The position numbers and the translations under genes were made by a program. Below, in pieces: positions 1 through 5,846 of a stretch of 6,281 bases of DNA (the first letter of the stretch is position 1; every line of letters starts with the position of its first letter). A model generated the notes under the pieces. That model saw only the letters and a program-made list of their open reading frames with translations. It was not told the origin of the DNA and did not search any database. Origin of the DNA: Desulfobacterales bacterium (GTDB lineage: Bacteria; Desulfobacterota; Desulfobacteria; Desulfobacterales; 4be13). The stretch covers positions 1 to 6,281 of the forward strand of contig JAOZLU010000109.1 of assembly GCA_029934695.1 (NCBI GenBank), read 5' to 3'.

Positions 1-33
1 GATTTGAGATTTGAGATTTATTTGGGATTTGGG
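1..33. repeat. GATTTGA/GATTTGG microsatellite-like tandem repeat
   Basis: Two perfect head-to-tail copies of the 7-mer GATTTGA (1-14) are followed by degenerate copies (GATTTAT, then GGATTTGGG). The tract ends exactly at the stop codon of the leftmost gene and probably continues beyond the left edge. It is not coding in any convincing way. It may be slippage-generated intergenic sequence; I see no terminator stem in it. Confidence 0.6.
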
Positions 34-816
34 TTACAGGAATTGGTCCGGCTTCAGACCGTCTCTTATACCCGGCCGTGTCAGAGCAAAATCATATCGG
101 ACAGGATCTTCGGGAGCCAGTTTCCCAAACCCCCGCGTGATCTCAAGCGCGGTGCGCATATTCGCCTGTTTCCGGACGGTCAGACCCGCGCTGATGCCTA
201 TCCTGTACATATGGACATCCAACGGGATAATCAGTTTGGACAAAGGCACATCCTCCCATCCCCCGGGATCAACATCATCTTTTCTGACCATCCAGCGCAG
301 AAACAGATTCAGCCGTTTGCACCCGCTTCCCTTTTTTGGCAGGGGGATAAGGTGACCGCACACGCCGTTCCCGCGTTTTATGATTTTTTCAGCAAAAAAA
401 GACAGGGCCGGAAGGATGGTCTCATCATCTTTTCCCAAACCGGCAAGAAAGCATTCGTGAAGAGAGCCATATTCCCTGATGATCTCTCCGGCTCCCGTGA
501 GCATAGCCGCGAGATTGTCACCTGTGGCAAACCTGTGGACAAAGCCTGCAAAGGTTTGCCTGAGAGATGCAGAAGATGCTTCCGCGAGAAACTCGGAAGG
601 GGATGGCCCCATGATGTCCAGAACAGATGAAACGCTTTTTAATATCTGGGCAACCCTGCCATAAGCCAGTGAAGAGGCTGTCAGCCCTGCAATTTCCCGG
701 TCATCCGGGGTGTCATAAGCATAGAGAAATTCAAGAGGATCAGGGTGGACATATTTCCGTTTGTTGTACTTATTATAAAGTTTGTCCAGATTCTTTTTGT
801 TGAAGGTCAATTTCAT
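34..816 (-). CDS. TIGR02757 / DUF2400 family protein (complete)
   Basis: This 260-aa protein has ATG at 816-814 and TAA at 36-34, near the usual length of the TIGR02757 (DUF2400) family. Family-typical blocks are visible in order: YVHPDPLEFLY (22-32), DREIAGLTASSLAYGRV (39-55), HLIPLP (155-160), SGCKRLNLFLRWMVR (164-178) followed by DDVDPGGW (180-187), and KLIIPLDVHMYRIG (194-207). The C-terminus has DPVRYDFALTRPGI (237-250). The biochemical role of the family is not established. The PLD-x-H block resembles the VDTH block of helix-hairpin-helix (HhH-GPD) DNA glycosylases, so a DNA-binding or repair role is possible; that is inference. No signal peptide or membrane segment is seen, so it is probably cytosolic. 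The Shine-Dalgarno is weak (GGAT just upstream of ATG). The gene stands alone: its upstream neighbour diverges after a 353-bp gap. Confidence 0.9.
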   Translation of the reverse strand: MKLTFNKKNLDKLYNKYNKRKYVHPDPLEFLYAYDTPDDREIAGLTASSLAYGRVAQILKSVSSVLDIMGPSPSEFLAEASSASLRQTFAGFVHRFATGDNLAAMLTGAGEIIREYGSLHECFLAGLGKDDETILPALSFFAEKIIKRGNGVCGHLIPLPKKGSGCKRLNLFLRWMVRKDDVDPGGWEDVPLSKLIIPLDVHMYRIGISAGLTVRKQANMRTALEITRGFGKLAPEDPVRYDFALTRPGIRDGLKPDQFL

Positions 817-871
817 TATCCAAAAAAAATTTTGAAAGAACTTGGTGTCTGGTGAAAAAGTTCAAATTCTG

Positions 872-1006
872 GTCGTCTGAAACAATTTGCAAAATTGTCT
901 TACGTTTTTCTGACTCGCAGGCCGTCTGAAACAATTTGCAAAATTGTTTTACGTTTTTCTGACTTGCAGATCGGAGACTGAAACAATTTATAAAGTGTAA
1001 GCTGAC
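872..1006. repeat. 49-bp direct tandem repeat (2 full copies plus a degenerate third)
   Basis: Copy 1 is 872-920 and copy 2 is 921-969, directly abutting. They differ at only three positions (873/922, 899/948, 915/964), all C/T differences, giving 46/49 identity. A shorter third copy (about 977-1006) keeps CTGAAACAATTT at 978-989 and ends in the same CTGAC. Each full unit contains the small palindrome ACAATTT-GCA-AAATTGT (7-bp stem, 3-nt loop), extended to 9 bp in copy 2. The array ends about 160 bp upstream of the ATPase start codon, so it may be an operator array, a transcribed hairpin leader or a relic of local duplication. There are no spacers, so it is not a CRISPR array. Confidence 0.85.
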
Positions 1007-1084
1007 AAATGAAGGATGTCAATTATTTATTATAAATTTATCCATGCCATGAAAAGAAACCCAGAGACCGGATTGGTAAAATTT

Positions 1085-1113
1085 GCGAAGCTTTTTAAAA
1101 CTTCGGAAGTCCG
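1085..1113. repeat. Imperfect palindromic repeat, diverged copy of the 3832-3864 element
   Basis: The sequence is an inverted repeat centred on TTTTTAAAA (1092-1100), with GCGAAGC on the left and CTTCGGAAG on the right. The left arm pairs only with a bulge and a mismatch. Positions 1092-1113 match 3844-3865 at 19 of 22 bases in the same orientation, so both belong to one dispersed palindromic family. Here the element lies 57 bp upstream of the ATPase start. The ATPase frame stays open through it, which creates an artificial N-terminal extension from a TTG at 1083. Confidence 0.65.
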
Positions 1114-1160
1114 ATTTTTTATGTTTCCTATTGACACAGTTACAGGAAAACATTAAATAT

Positions 1161-1165
1161 GGAGG
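1161..1165 (+). promoter_or_regulatory. Shine-Dalgarno GGAGG fixing the ATPase start
   Basis: A strong GGAGG lies 4 nt before ATG at 1170-1172. It picks this ATG over the upstream in-frame TTG at 1083, which lacks a ribosome binding site and would translate through a palindromic repeat. The protein read from 1170 (MIREIQIENYKSV) is the standard N-terminal first strand of RecF/OLD-like ATPases. Confidence 0.85.
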
Positions 1166-1169
1166 CATT

Positions 1170-2369
1170 ATGATAAGAGAAATTCAGATAGAAAATTACA
1201 AATCTGTTCAAAAGCTGAAGCTGAACACAGGTCGGATAACCGTACTGATCGGTGAAAACGGTTCCGGCAAAAGTAATGTATTGGAAGCGATTGCTTTAAG
1301 TGCGGCAGCGGCCAGTGACAAATTGGATAACGAATTTTTAGCTTCAAGAGGTATAAGAGTTACAGAACCTCATCTTATGCGGGCTGCTTTTGATAAGGAA
1401 AATATTACAAAAATGATAATAATCTCCTTTAAGGGAGATAATGAAACACATTTTAATTTTTTACTTGAAAACGATAATACGCCTTACTCTGAATGGGTCA
1501 ATACTTTAACAGCTCCGGTTACTTTTAATAAAAGATTGGATGATATTGGAAAGAGAGTTGCAGAAGTTAAAATCAGGCTTAGGGAACTTGATGATATTAT
1601 AAATAAACCCAAAGAATATCAAATAGAAAAGGAGAAAATTCTACAGAAATTTGAAAAAGCTGAAGAACTTGAAAAAAATGATCCATGGATAAAAGTATTA
1701 TTTGGCTTGTTAAAAAAATTTCTCATATTTTCTCCTGAAAGTCTGGCCTTGCATAAATTTGAGGAATTGGGACAAATTCAACCATTAGGCATTCATGGCG
1801 AAGGTTTGTTCAAACTTCTGAAAATCTTAAGTTTGGATGAAAATAAGGAAAAATTTAATGAGATCAAAGAAAAAATCCGTCTTATAGACTGGTTCAGGGA
1901 TTTCCAAATTCCTCAGAACTTCTTTGGCAGTGAAAAACAAATCCGGATTAAAGACAGATATTTGGATGAAAATTTAGCCTTCGATCAAAAAAGTTCCAAT
2001 GAAGGCTTTTTGTTTCTGCTTTTCTACTTTGCCCTTTTTATCAGTGATGACACGCCTGAGTTTTTTGCCATTGACAATATTGATGCTTCCCTCAATCCCA
2101 AGCTGTGCAGGCAATTAATAAAAGAACTTGTGAAATTGGCTGAGAAATATGACAGACAGGTGATTTTCACGACACATAATCCTGCTGTTTTGGATGGTTT
2201 GAATTTGGACGACGACGAACAACGTCTGTTTGTAATATATCGGAACAAATCGGGTTATACAAAAGCAAAGCGTATTTTGAAGCCAAAGCCTCTTGACGGA
2301 CAAAAGCCTGTTAAAATGTCGGAAGCATTTTTGAGAGGATATATTGGAGGACTGCCTAAAAATTTTTGA
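1170..2369 (+). CDS. AAA family ATPase, RecF/OLD-like (AAA_21 type)
   Basis: This 399-aa ABC/SMC-like ATPase has an N-terminal strand (MIREIQIENYKSV) and Walker A GENGSGKS (28-35). A charged, probably coiled-coil insertion follows at about 120-170, then GIHGEGLFKLL (207-217). An ABC-signature-like SSNEGF lies at 275-280, Walker B FFAIDNID at 298-305, and the H-loop TTHNP at 334-338 (H336). The Walker B is unusual: D302 is followed by N303 where most relatives have the catalytic Glu. The C-terminal SEAFLRGYIGGLPKNF block is, from memory, typical of one AAA_21 subfamily. Such ATPases often pair with a nuclease-like or TOPRIM partner in anti-phage modules (established for OLD, Gabija and similar), but no intact partner is present, so a defence role is inference. 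The gene is far richer in A/T at third codon positions than both neighbours, suggesting horizontal acquisition. Confidence 0.9.
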   Translation: MIREIQIENYKSVQKLKLNTGRITVLIGENGSGKSNVLEAIALSAAAASDKLDNEFLASRGIRVTEPHLMRAAFDKENITKMIIISFKGDNETHFNFLLENDNTPYSEWVNTLTAPVTFNKRLDDIGKRVAEVKIRLRELDDIINKPKEYQIEKEKILQKFEKAEELEKNDPWIKVLFGLLKKFLIFSPESLALHKFEELGQIQPLGIHGEGLFKLLKILSLDENKEKFNEIKEKIRLIDWFRDFQIPQNFFGSEKQIRIKDRYLDENLAFDQKSSNEGFLFLLFYFALFISDDTPEFFAIDNIDASLNPKLCRQLIKELVKLAEKYDRQVIFTTHNPAVLDGLNLDDDEQRLFVIYRNKSGYTKAKRILKPKPLDGQKPVKMSEAFLRGYIGGLPKNF

Positions 2370-2478
2370 TTATGAACACATTCGCATTGATCACAGAGGC
2401 GTATAACGATTTTGCAAACCATATATAAAAAATCATGGCATTTTCAATATCCTGGCAACTGATTCCAGATACTTTATT
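2370..2478. other. Short convergent intergenic region between ATPase and regulator genes
   Basis: These 109 bp lie between two genes that converge. They contain the 18-codon ORF and AT-rich sequence. I could not find a stem followed by a T-run on either strand, so transcripts from both sides may end without an intrinsic terminator or may overlap. Confidence 0.6.
2372..2428 (+). pseudogene. 18-codon ORF, possible stump of a lost ATPase partner gene
   Basis: A short ORF starts 2 nt after the ATPase stop and encodes MNTFALITEAYNDFANHI before TAA. Its position is where a translationally coupled partner would begin. The start resembles the N-terminal strand of TOPRIM-like or DUF4276-like partners (hydrophobic strand followed by EG-x-x-D); here the sequence is FALITEAYND, with Ala replacing Gly. 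Beyond the stop the same frame stays open from 2429 into the 3' end of the antisense regulator gene, with nothing recognisable. It could equally be a chance ORF or a tiny real peptide. There is no distinct Shine-Dalgarno, although coupling to the upstream stop could substitute. Confidence 0.3.
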
Positions 2479-3810
2479 TTATGATGCCTTTTTAATATTA
2501 TATTTTCTCATTTTATACCGTAACACCCGCTCGCTGATCCCTAATGATTTGGCAGCCTTTGTCTGTATGTGTTCACTTTTTTCAAGGGCTGACATCAGCA
2601 TCTCCCGTTCCACAGCTTCCAAGCGTTCGGCAAGTGTTCCCTGTTCTGTCACCTGATGAAACCGGATCTCGGCAGGCAGATCCCTGTCCCTGATAATCGT
2701 ACCGCGGGACAGGGTAACTGTCCGCTGGATAATATGCTCCAGTTCCCTGACATTGCCGGGAAATGAATATTTTATCAGATTCGTCATGGCATCGGAATCA
2801 AACCGGACAGGACGGGGGCTGTACCGCTCAAGGAAATAGTCTGTCAGGGCCGGGATATCCTCTTTTCGACGGCGCAGGGGAGGAATTTCAATATCGAGAA
2901 CATTCAGCCGGTAAAACAGGTCTTCTCTGAAGGTGCCGTCTGCGACCATACTTTTAAGATCACGATTTGTCGCGGCCAGAACCCGGACATCAATGGGAAT
3001 TTCTTTTTCACTGCCCACCCTGTTTATCCTTTTTTCCTGCAAGACTCTCAGGAGTTTTGCCTGCAAATTCAGGGACAGTTCTCCGATTTCATCCAAAAAC
3101 AGGCTGCCGTCCTTAGCCAGTTCAAAGCGGCCCCTCCTGCCTGAACTGGCACCGGTGAACGCTCCTTTTTCATGCCCGAACAGTTCCGATTCAAAGAGAT
3201 TTTCCGGAATGGCGGCGCAATTGACCTCAATGAACGGTTTTTCGCTCCTCGGACTGAGCAGGTGGATAAGATGGGCAATGAGTTCCTTTCCGGTGCCGGT
3301 TTCGCCCCTGATGAGGACCGTCCAATGGGTGGGCGATATACGCCTGACCAGGGACAATGCCTCTTTCATCGCTGTTCCGTCTCCGACAATACTGATCGGC
3401 AGTTCACTCTGTTCCAGAGTTTCGGTGACATCATCGGCTTCTTCCCCGACAATCAGAGCCTGCTCAATCTTATGGATTTTACTGAGCAGGCTGATAAGAT
3501 CAACAGGCTTTTCCAGGAAATCGTCCGCACCCAGTTTCATCACCCTGACTGCGGTATCCACAGTTCCGAAAGCAGTAATCATCATGCTTCGTACCAGAGG
3601 ATTGATTTCCCTCATTTTTTCGAGAACCTCATCACCGGTCAGATCAGGCATCCGATGATCAATAAGAACCAGTTGAAAAGGAATTTCCGAAAAAAGCCTG
3701 AGTGCTTCCCTGCCGTTTCCAGCCGTGGCAACCTCATATCCCTGCTTTTCCAGAAAGCCTTTCAGCAGATCACACTGCATGTCTTCATCATCAACAACAA
3801 GAATTTTCAT
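2479..3810 (-). CDS. Sigma-54-dependent response regulator, NtrC family (REC-AAA+-Fis HTH)
   Basis: This complete 443-aa transcription activator has three domains. The receiver domain (about 1-120) has the acidic pair D7/D8, phosphoacceptor D51, T79 and K101. The sigma-54 AAA+ domain (about 138-370) has Walker A GETGTGKE (169-176), an intact GAFTGA sigma-54 contact loop (216-221), Walker B LFLDEIGE (237-244) and NVRELEH (353-359). The C-terminal Fis-type helix-turn-helix is at about 411-437 (TKAAKSLGISERVLRYKM). All expected catalytic residues are present. It should be phosphorylated by the kinase encoded just upstream and drive sigma-54 promoters through distal DNA sites. Layout is closest to the AtoC/ZraR/NtrC group, but the target genes cannot be read from sequence. 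ATG is at 3810-3808 and TAA at 2481-2479, with AGGGA about 10 nt upstream as a plausible ribosome binding site. It is the last gene of the operon. Confidence 0.95.
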   Translation of the reverse strand: MKILVVDDEDMQCDLLKGFLEKQGYEVATAGNGREALRLFSEIPFQLVLIDHRMPDLTGDEVLEKMREINPLVRSMMITAFGTVDTAVRVMKLGADDFLEKPVDLISLLSKIHKIEQALIVGEEADDVTETLEQSELPISIVGDGTAMKEALSLVRRISPTHWTVLIRGETGTGKELIAHLIHLLSPRSEKPFIEVNCAAIPENLFESELFGHEKGAFTGASSGRRGRFELAKDGSLFLDEIGELSLNLQAKLLRVLQEKRINRVGSEKEIPIDVRVLAATNRDLKSMVADGTFREDLFYRLNVLDIEIPPLRRRKEDIPALTDYFLERYSPRPVRFDSDAMTNLIKYSFPGNVRELEHIIQRTVTLSRGTIIRDRDLPAEIRFHQVTEQGTLAERLEAVEREMLMSALEKSEHIQTKAAKSLGISERVLRYKMRKYNIKKAS

Positions 3811-3831
3811 TTTTTCACTTTTCCCTGTAAA

Positions 3832-3864
3832 AGACCTCCGAGGTTTTTAAAACCTCGGAGGTCT
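3832..3864. repeat. Perfect palindrome, 16-bp arms, at the kinase/regulator junction
   Basis: Arms 3832-3847 and 3849-3864 are exact reverse complements around one base (3848). In minus-strand RNA this gives a GC-rich 12-bp stem (AGACCTCCGAGG paired with CCTCGGAGGTCT) closing an A/T loop, followed by TTTT. It therefore looks like an intrinsic terminator or attenuator, yet it sits inside an operon between kinase and regulator. The kinase stop codon (3849-3847) lies within it. It belongs to the same repeat family as 1085-1113, so it is more likely a mobile or REP-like element than a purpose-built terminator. It could still lower regulator expression or stabilise the upstream mRNA. Confidence 0.9.
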
Positions 3865-5430
3865 GTCTGGAGGTCTGTCTGCCTGAACTTTCAAAGGGAG
3901 ATAAATAACAATCCTGAGCAGACCGGGTGCCGGAACCAGGATTTCCAGGCGACCGCCATGAGCATGAACAATCCGTCTGACAATGGCCAGTCCCAGTCCT
4001 GATCCCCTTGTTTTGGTCGTAAAATAAGGTTCAAGAATCCGCTCCGCGTCCTCATCTGTCAAATCAGCCCCGCTGTTTTCAAAGGATAGCACAAGGTAAA
4101 TCCCCTGTCTGAAAGTTCTGATTTTTAAGAATCCTCCGTCCGGTTGTGCCTCAACTGCATTCTTTATCAGATTTCCAATAACCACTTCCAGCAGATCGTT
4201 GTCACCTGTGACAGTTCCCGTATAATCCGCCTTATAAATTATTGCTATGGAACAGTCATTGCACTGCTTACTGTAAAGGGCAAGGATGCCGTTTATGACA
4301 GAATCCGGACTGATCACCTGTCCGCGGGGAGTGAAAGGCCCGACATAACGCCGGAGATCCGTGATAATTCCGTTTGTTCTGTGAACCGCCTTTAATATGG
4401 TCGAAACAAGCTCCTGATGTTCTCCGGTCAGTTCGTCCGCTTCGATTTGCAGACGCTGAAGCCCCATGCTGATTGCGTTCAGAGGATTTCTGATTTCATG
4501 GGTGATCGTGGCTGACGCACGGCCCAGTGTGGCATCCTCCTGTTCCCTGGCAAGTCTGCGTTCAAACGTCCTGACCTGCTCCAGATAAGCGTTCTGATAC
4601 CGGTAAAGAAACCAGGAAAAAAATATGCCAAGCAGGGCTATGATCACACTGAAAACAAAAAATTCATTTCGCAGGTGTTTTATCCTTACAAAAAAAAGCC
4701 TTGCCTCCAGGCCCACAAGCAGAATATCGTTGCCAATGGAAACACGGGCCTCTGCCAGTCTGTCAGCATTATCTCCGATGATCGTGACCTGAGGGCGGGT
4801 TATCCGATTCTTGTGGTCTGATGAACCTTTTTCAATTCGCACATATCTTATACCCGCAAGACCTGTAAGCGTTTCCAGCAGATATGGCAGGCTGACCTGT
4901 TCCTGGAGCTTTTCAATGCGGGCAGAGGTAAGGCCCACGACAACACATCCTGATTCAGCTCTGGGCAGACTCAGATAGTAGAGGCTGCTGTCTTTCAGAT
5001 GCCGCAGGGAATGGTTCTTTGCCCCGCAGGTGTCATCCTGCACAGAAAACCATCCGCCAGGCCCCTGCACATCATCACCGTTTTTTCTGACAATGCAGAT
5101 GCCGGTCAGCCCGGTTTCCATGGCAAAAGCGGTGAGCTCTGATTCTGAGAATGGCTCAATCGTATCCAGATAATCAACAAAACGTGCTGAGTTGCCTAAA
5201 AAAGTTTCCATGATTTCCTCGGTCACTTCCTTGGACAGAACAGCACTGCCCGCATTGAGGCTGATCACACCGGCAAGCATACGGGTATGCTCCTGTACAT
5301 GTTCTGTGAAAGTTTGCTCCGCATACCTGATCTGCCAGAAAAAATAGAACAGCACAATGATAATCAGCAGCCCGAAAATAAGAAGATTGCCCTTCCAGGT
5401 CGGTGCAATCCGAAACCCGGGATATCTCAT
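3847..5430 (-). CDS. Membrane sensor histidine kinase (HisKA + HATPase_c)
   Basis: This 527-aa kinase has a first membrane segment at about 16-34, a periplasmic sensor region (about 35-255) and a second membrane segment at about 257-276. A signalling helix without an obvious HAMP domain follows. The HisKA block TITHEIRNPLNAI puts the phosphoacceptor at H311. The ATPase domain shows the N-box GNLIKNAVEA (419-428), a G1-like NSGADL (452-457) where Asn replaces the usual Asp, the F-box EPYFTTK (467-473) and G2 GSGLGLAIV (476-484). The cytoplasmic half resembles NtrB/ZraS-type kinases that partner NtrC-family regulators, and such a regulator follows 36 nt downstream. The sensor region matches no family I recognise; it has a run of possible metal ligands (D132, D133, C135, H140, H144). 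Its start overlaps the previous stop as TGATG with a GAGGGGGG ribosome binding site. The last ten residues (DRPPDRPPRF) come from repeat sequence. Confidence 0.93.
   Translation of the reverse strand: MRYPGFRIAPTWKGNLLIFGLLIIIVLFYFFWQIRYAEQTFTEHVQEHTRMLAGVISLNAGSAVLSKEVTEEIMETFLGNSARFVDYLDTIEPFSESELTAFAMETGLTGICIVRKNGDDVQGPGGWFSVQDDTCGAKNHSLRHLKDSSLYYLSLPRAESGCVVVGLTSARIEKLQEQVSLPYLLETLTGLAGIRYVRIEKGSSDHKNRITRPQVTIIGDNADRLAEARVSIGNDILLVGLEARLFFVRIKHLRNEFFVFSVIIALLGIFFSWFLYRYQNAYLEQVRTFERRLAREQEDATLGRASATITHEIRNPLNAISMGLQRLQIEADELTGEHQELVSTILKAVHRTNGIITDLRRYVGPFTPRGQVISPDSVINGILALYSKQCNDCSIAIIYKADYTGTVTGDNDLLEVVIGNLIKNAVEAQPDGGFLKIRTFRQGIYLVLSFENSGADLTDEDAERILEPYFTTKTRGSGLGLAIVRRIVHAHGGRLEILVPAPGLLRIVIYLPLKVQADRPPDRPPRF
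3857..3880. repeat. 12-bp tandem duplication encoding DRPP-DRPP
   Basis: GGAGGTCTGTCT occurs twice in direct succession (3857-3868 and 3869-3880). The first copy overlaps the right arm of the palindrome. On the minus strand the pair encodes residues 518-525 of the kinase (DRPP twice), so the duplication lengthened the kinase tail in frame. Confidence 0.85.
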
Positions 5431-5846
5431 CAGTGATGCCCCCCTCTGTTACCTCCGCCCAAGTGTCCGCCACCTCTGTTCATACCTCTGTGTCTGCATT
5501 TGCCCAGCCTGGAACGTACTCCGGTAGGATCCTTTCCATGTTTGTGATGCCCTCTGATGGTCTGTGCCTGGAACTCTCTTGTCTCGCCATGCAGATAATT
5601 GCCCCACAAACGCATTGTGGAACCGGTTTTCACAGATGCCGGCAACTGCCCCGGGGGAAACAGGACGGTAATCTGTTCTGACGAACCATTCTTATTATCA
5701 GAACCGGACCAGCCACTCACCTGAACTGTCATTTTGCCGTTCACCCGGTCAACGGAGACAATACTCACCAAAAGCGCCTCCATGGCAAAGCACGGGATGC
5801 ATGCAAGATAAAAGAAAATTATCAGAATGACAGGGATACGCCGCAT
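5430..5846 (-). CDS. Small exported protein with His/Gly/Arg-rich C-terminal tail
   Basis: I do not recognise a named family for this 138-aa protein. Residues 1-21 form a Sec signal peptide (RR, then a hydrophobic core, cleavage probably after CFA), so it should be periplasmic or secreted. The mature part (22-98) is predicted beta-rich, with VSIVSVDRVNGKMTVQVSG and EQITVLFPPGQL, perhaps a small barrel or OB-like fold (a guess). From about 99 the protein becomes a low-complexity tail of His, Gly and Arg with seven His and one Cys, ending GGNRGGHH, which could bind metal or polyanions. Its start lies inside the upstream beta-barrel gene (25-nt overlap) with GGTGA as ribosome binding site, and its stop shares one base with the kinase ATG. 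This tight coupling implies co-expression and a link to the kinase's signal, comparable to ZraP beside ZraSR by arrangement only. Confidence 0.8.
   Translation of the reverse strand: MRRIPVILIIFFYLACIPCFAMEALLVSIVSVDRVNGKMTVQVSGWSGSDNKNGSSEQITVLFPPGQLPASVKTGSTMRLWGNYLHGETREFQAQTIRGHHKHGKDPTGVRSRLGKCRHRGMNRGGGHLGGGNRGGHH

Larger units (their letters stand above)
817..1169. other. 353-bp non-coding, repeat-rich divergent intergenic region
   Basis: This gap separates the divergent TIGR02757 and ATPase genes. It contains two near-identical 49-bp repeats plus a decayed third copy (872-1006), an AT-rich stretch (1021-1040) holding a TATAAA box at 1031-1036, and an imperfect palindrome (1085-1113). 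An imperfect inverted repeat (TTTGAAAGAACTT against AAGTTCAAA) lies near 831-867, just upstream of the TIGR02757 start. The TATAAA box has no good -35 partner at 16-18 nt, so no promoter is called for either gene. I found no open reading frame with a ribosome binding site and no tRNA-like fold. Confidence 0.75.

Noticed and set aside
4..630. 208-codon plus-strand open frame opposite the TIGR02757 gene.
   Set aside because: The minus-strand product has family motifs along its whole length, while this frame starts within a microsatellite and has no protein-like features.
872..1006. CRISPR array, prompted by the repeated CTGAAAC sequence.
   Set aside because: The units are alike over their whole 49 bp and abut directly, so there are no unique spacers. 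No cas gene is nearby.
1002..1036. CTGACA with TATAAA as a sigma-70 promoter reading toward the ATPase.
   Set aside because: The gap between the boxes is 23 nt, too long. TATAAA alone in an AT-rich stretch is not enough.
1131..1158. Consensus -35 TTGACA with TTAAAT 16 nt downstream, as the ATPase promoter.
   Set aside because: Transcription would begin around 1165, inside or after the GGAGG ribosome binding site, and the -10 matches only 4 of 6 bases. The strong Shine-Dalgarno argues for a start further upstream.
1083..1169. N-terminal extension of the ATPase from a TTG codon.
   Set aside because: The extension runs through a palindromic repeat, has no ribosome binding site, and adds 29 residues ahead of the normal first strand of this family. 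ATG at 1170 has GGAGG at good spacing.
2435..2656. 73-codon plus-strand ORF downstream of the ATPase as a partner gene.
   Set aside because: Most of it is antisense to the Fis domain of the regulator, it lacks a ribosome binding site, and it resembles no partner family.
2933..4002. Long plus-strand open frames opposite the regulator and kinase genes.
   Set aside because: They are antisense to clearly conserved domains, have no ribosome binding sites and show no recognisable domain. They are by-products of the composition of the real genes.
5784..5846. Lipoprotein signal (YLAC or IPC) in the small exported protein.
   Set aside because: The residues before the Cys do not fit the lipobox, which needs Leu or similar at -3 and Gly/Ala/Ser at -1. 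An ordinary signal peptidase I site after CFA fits better.
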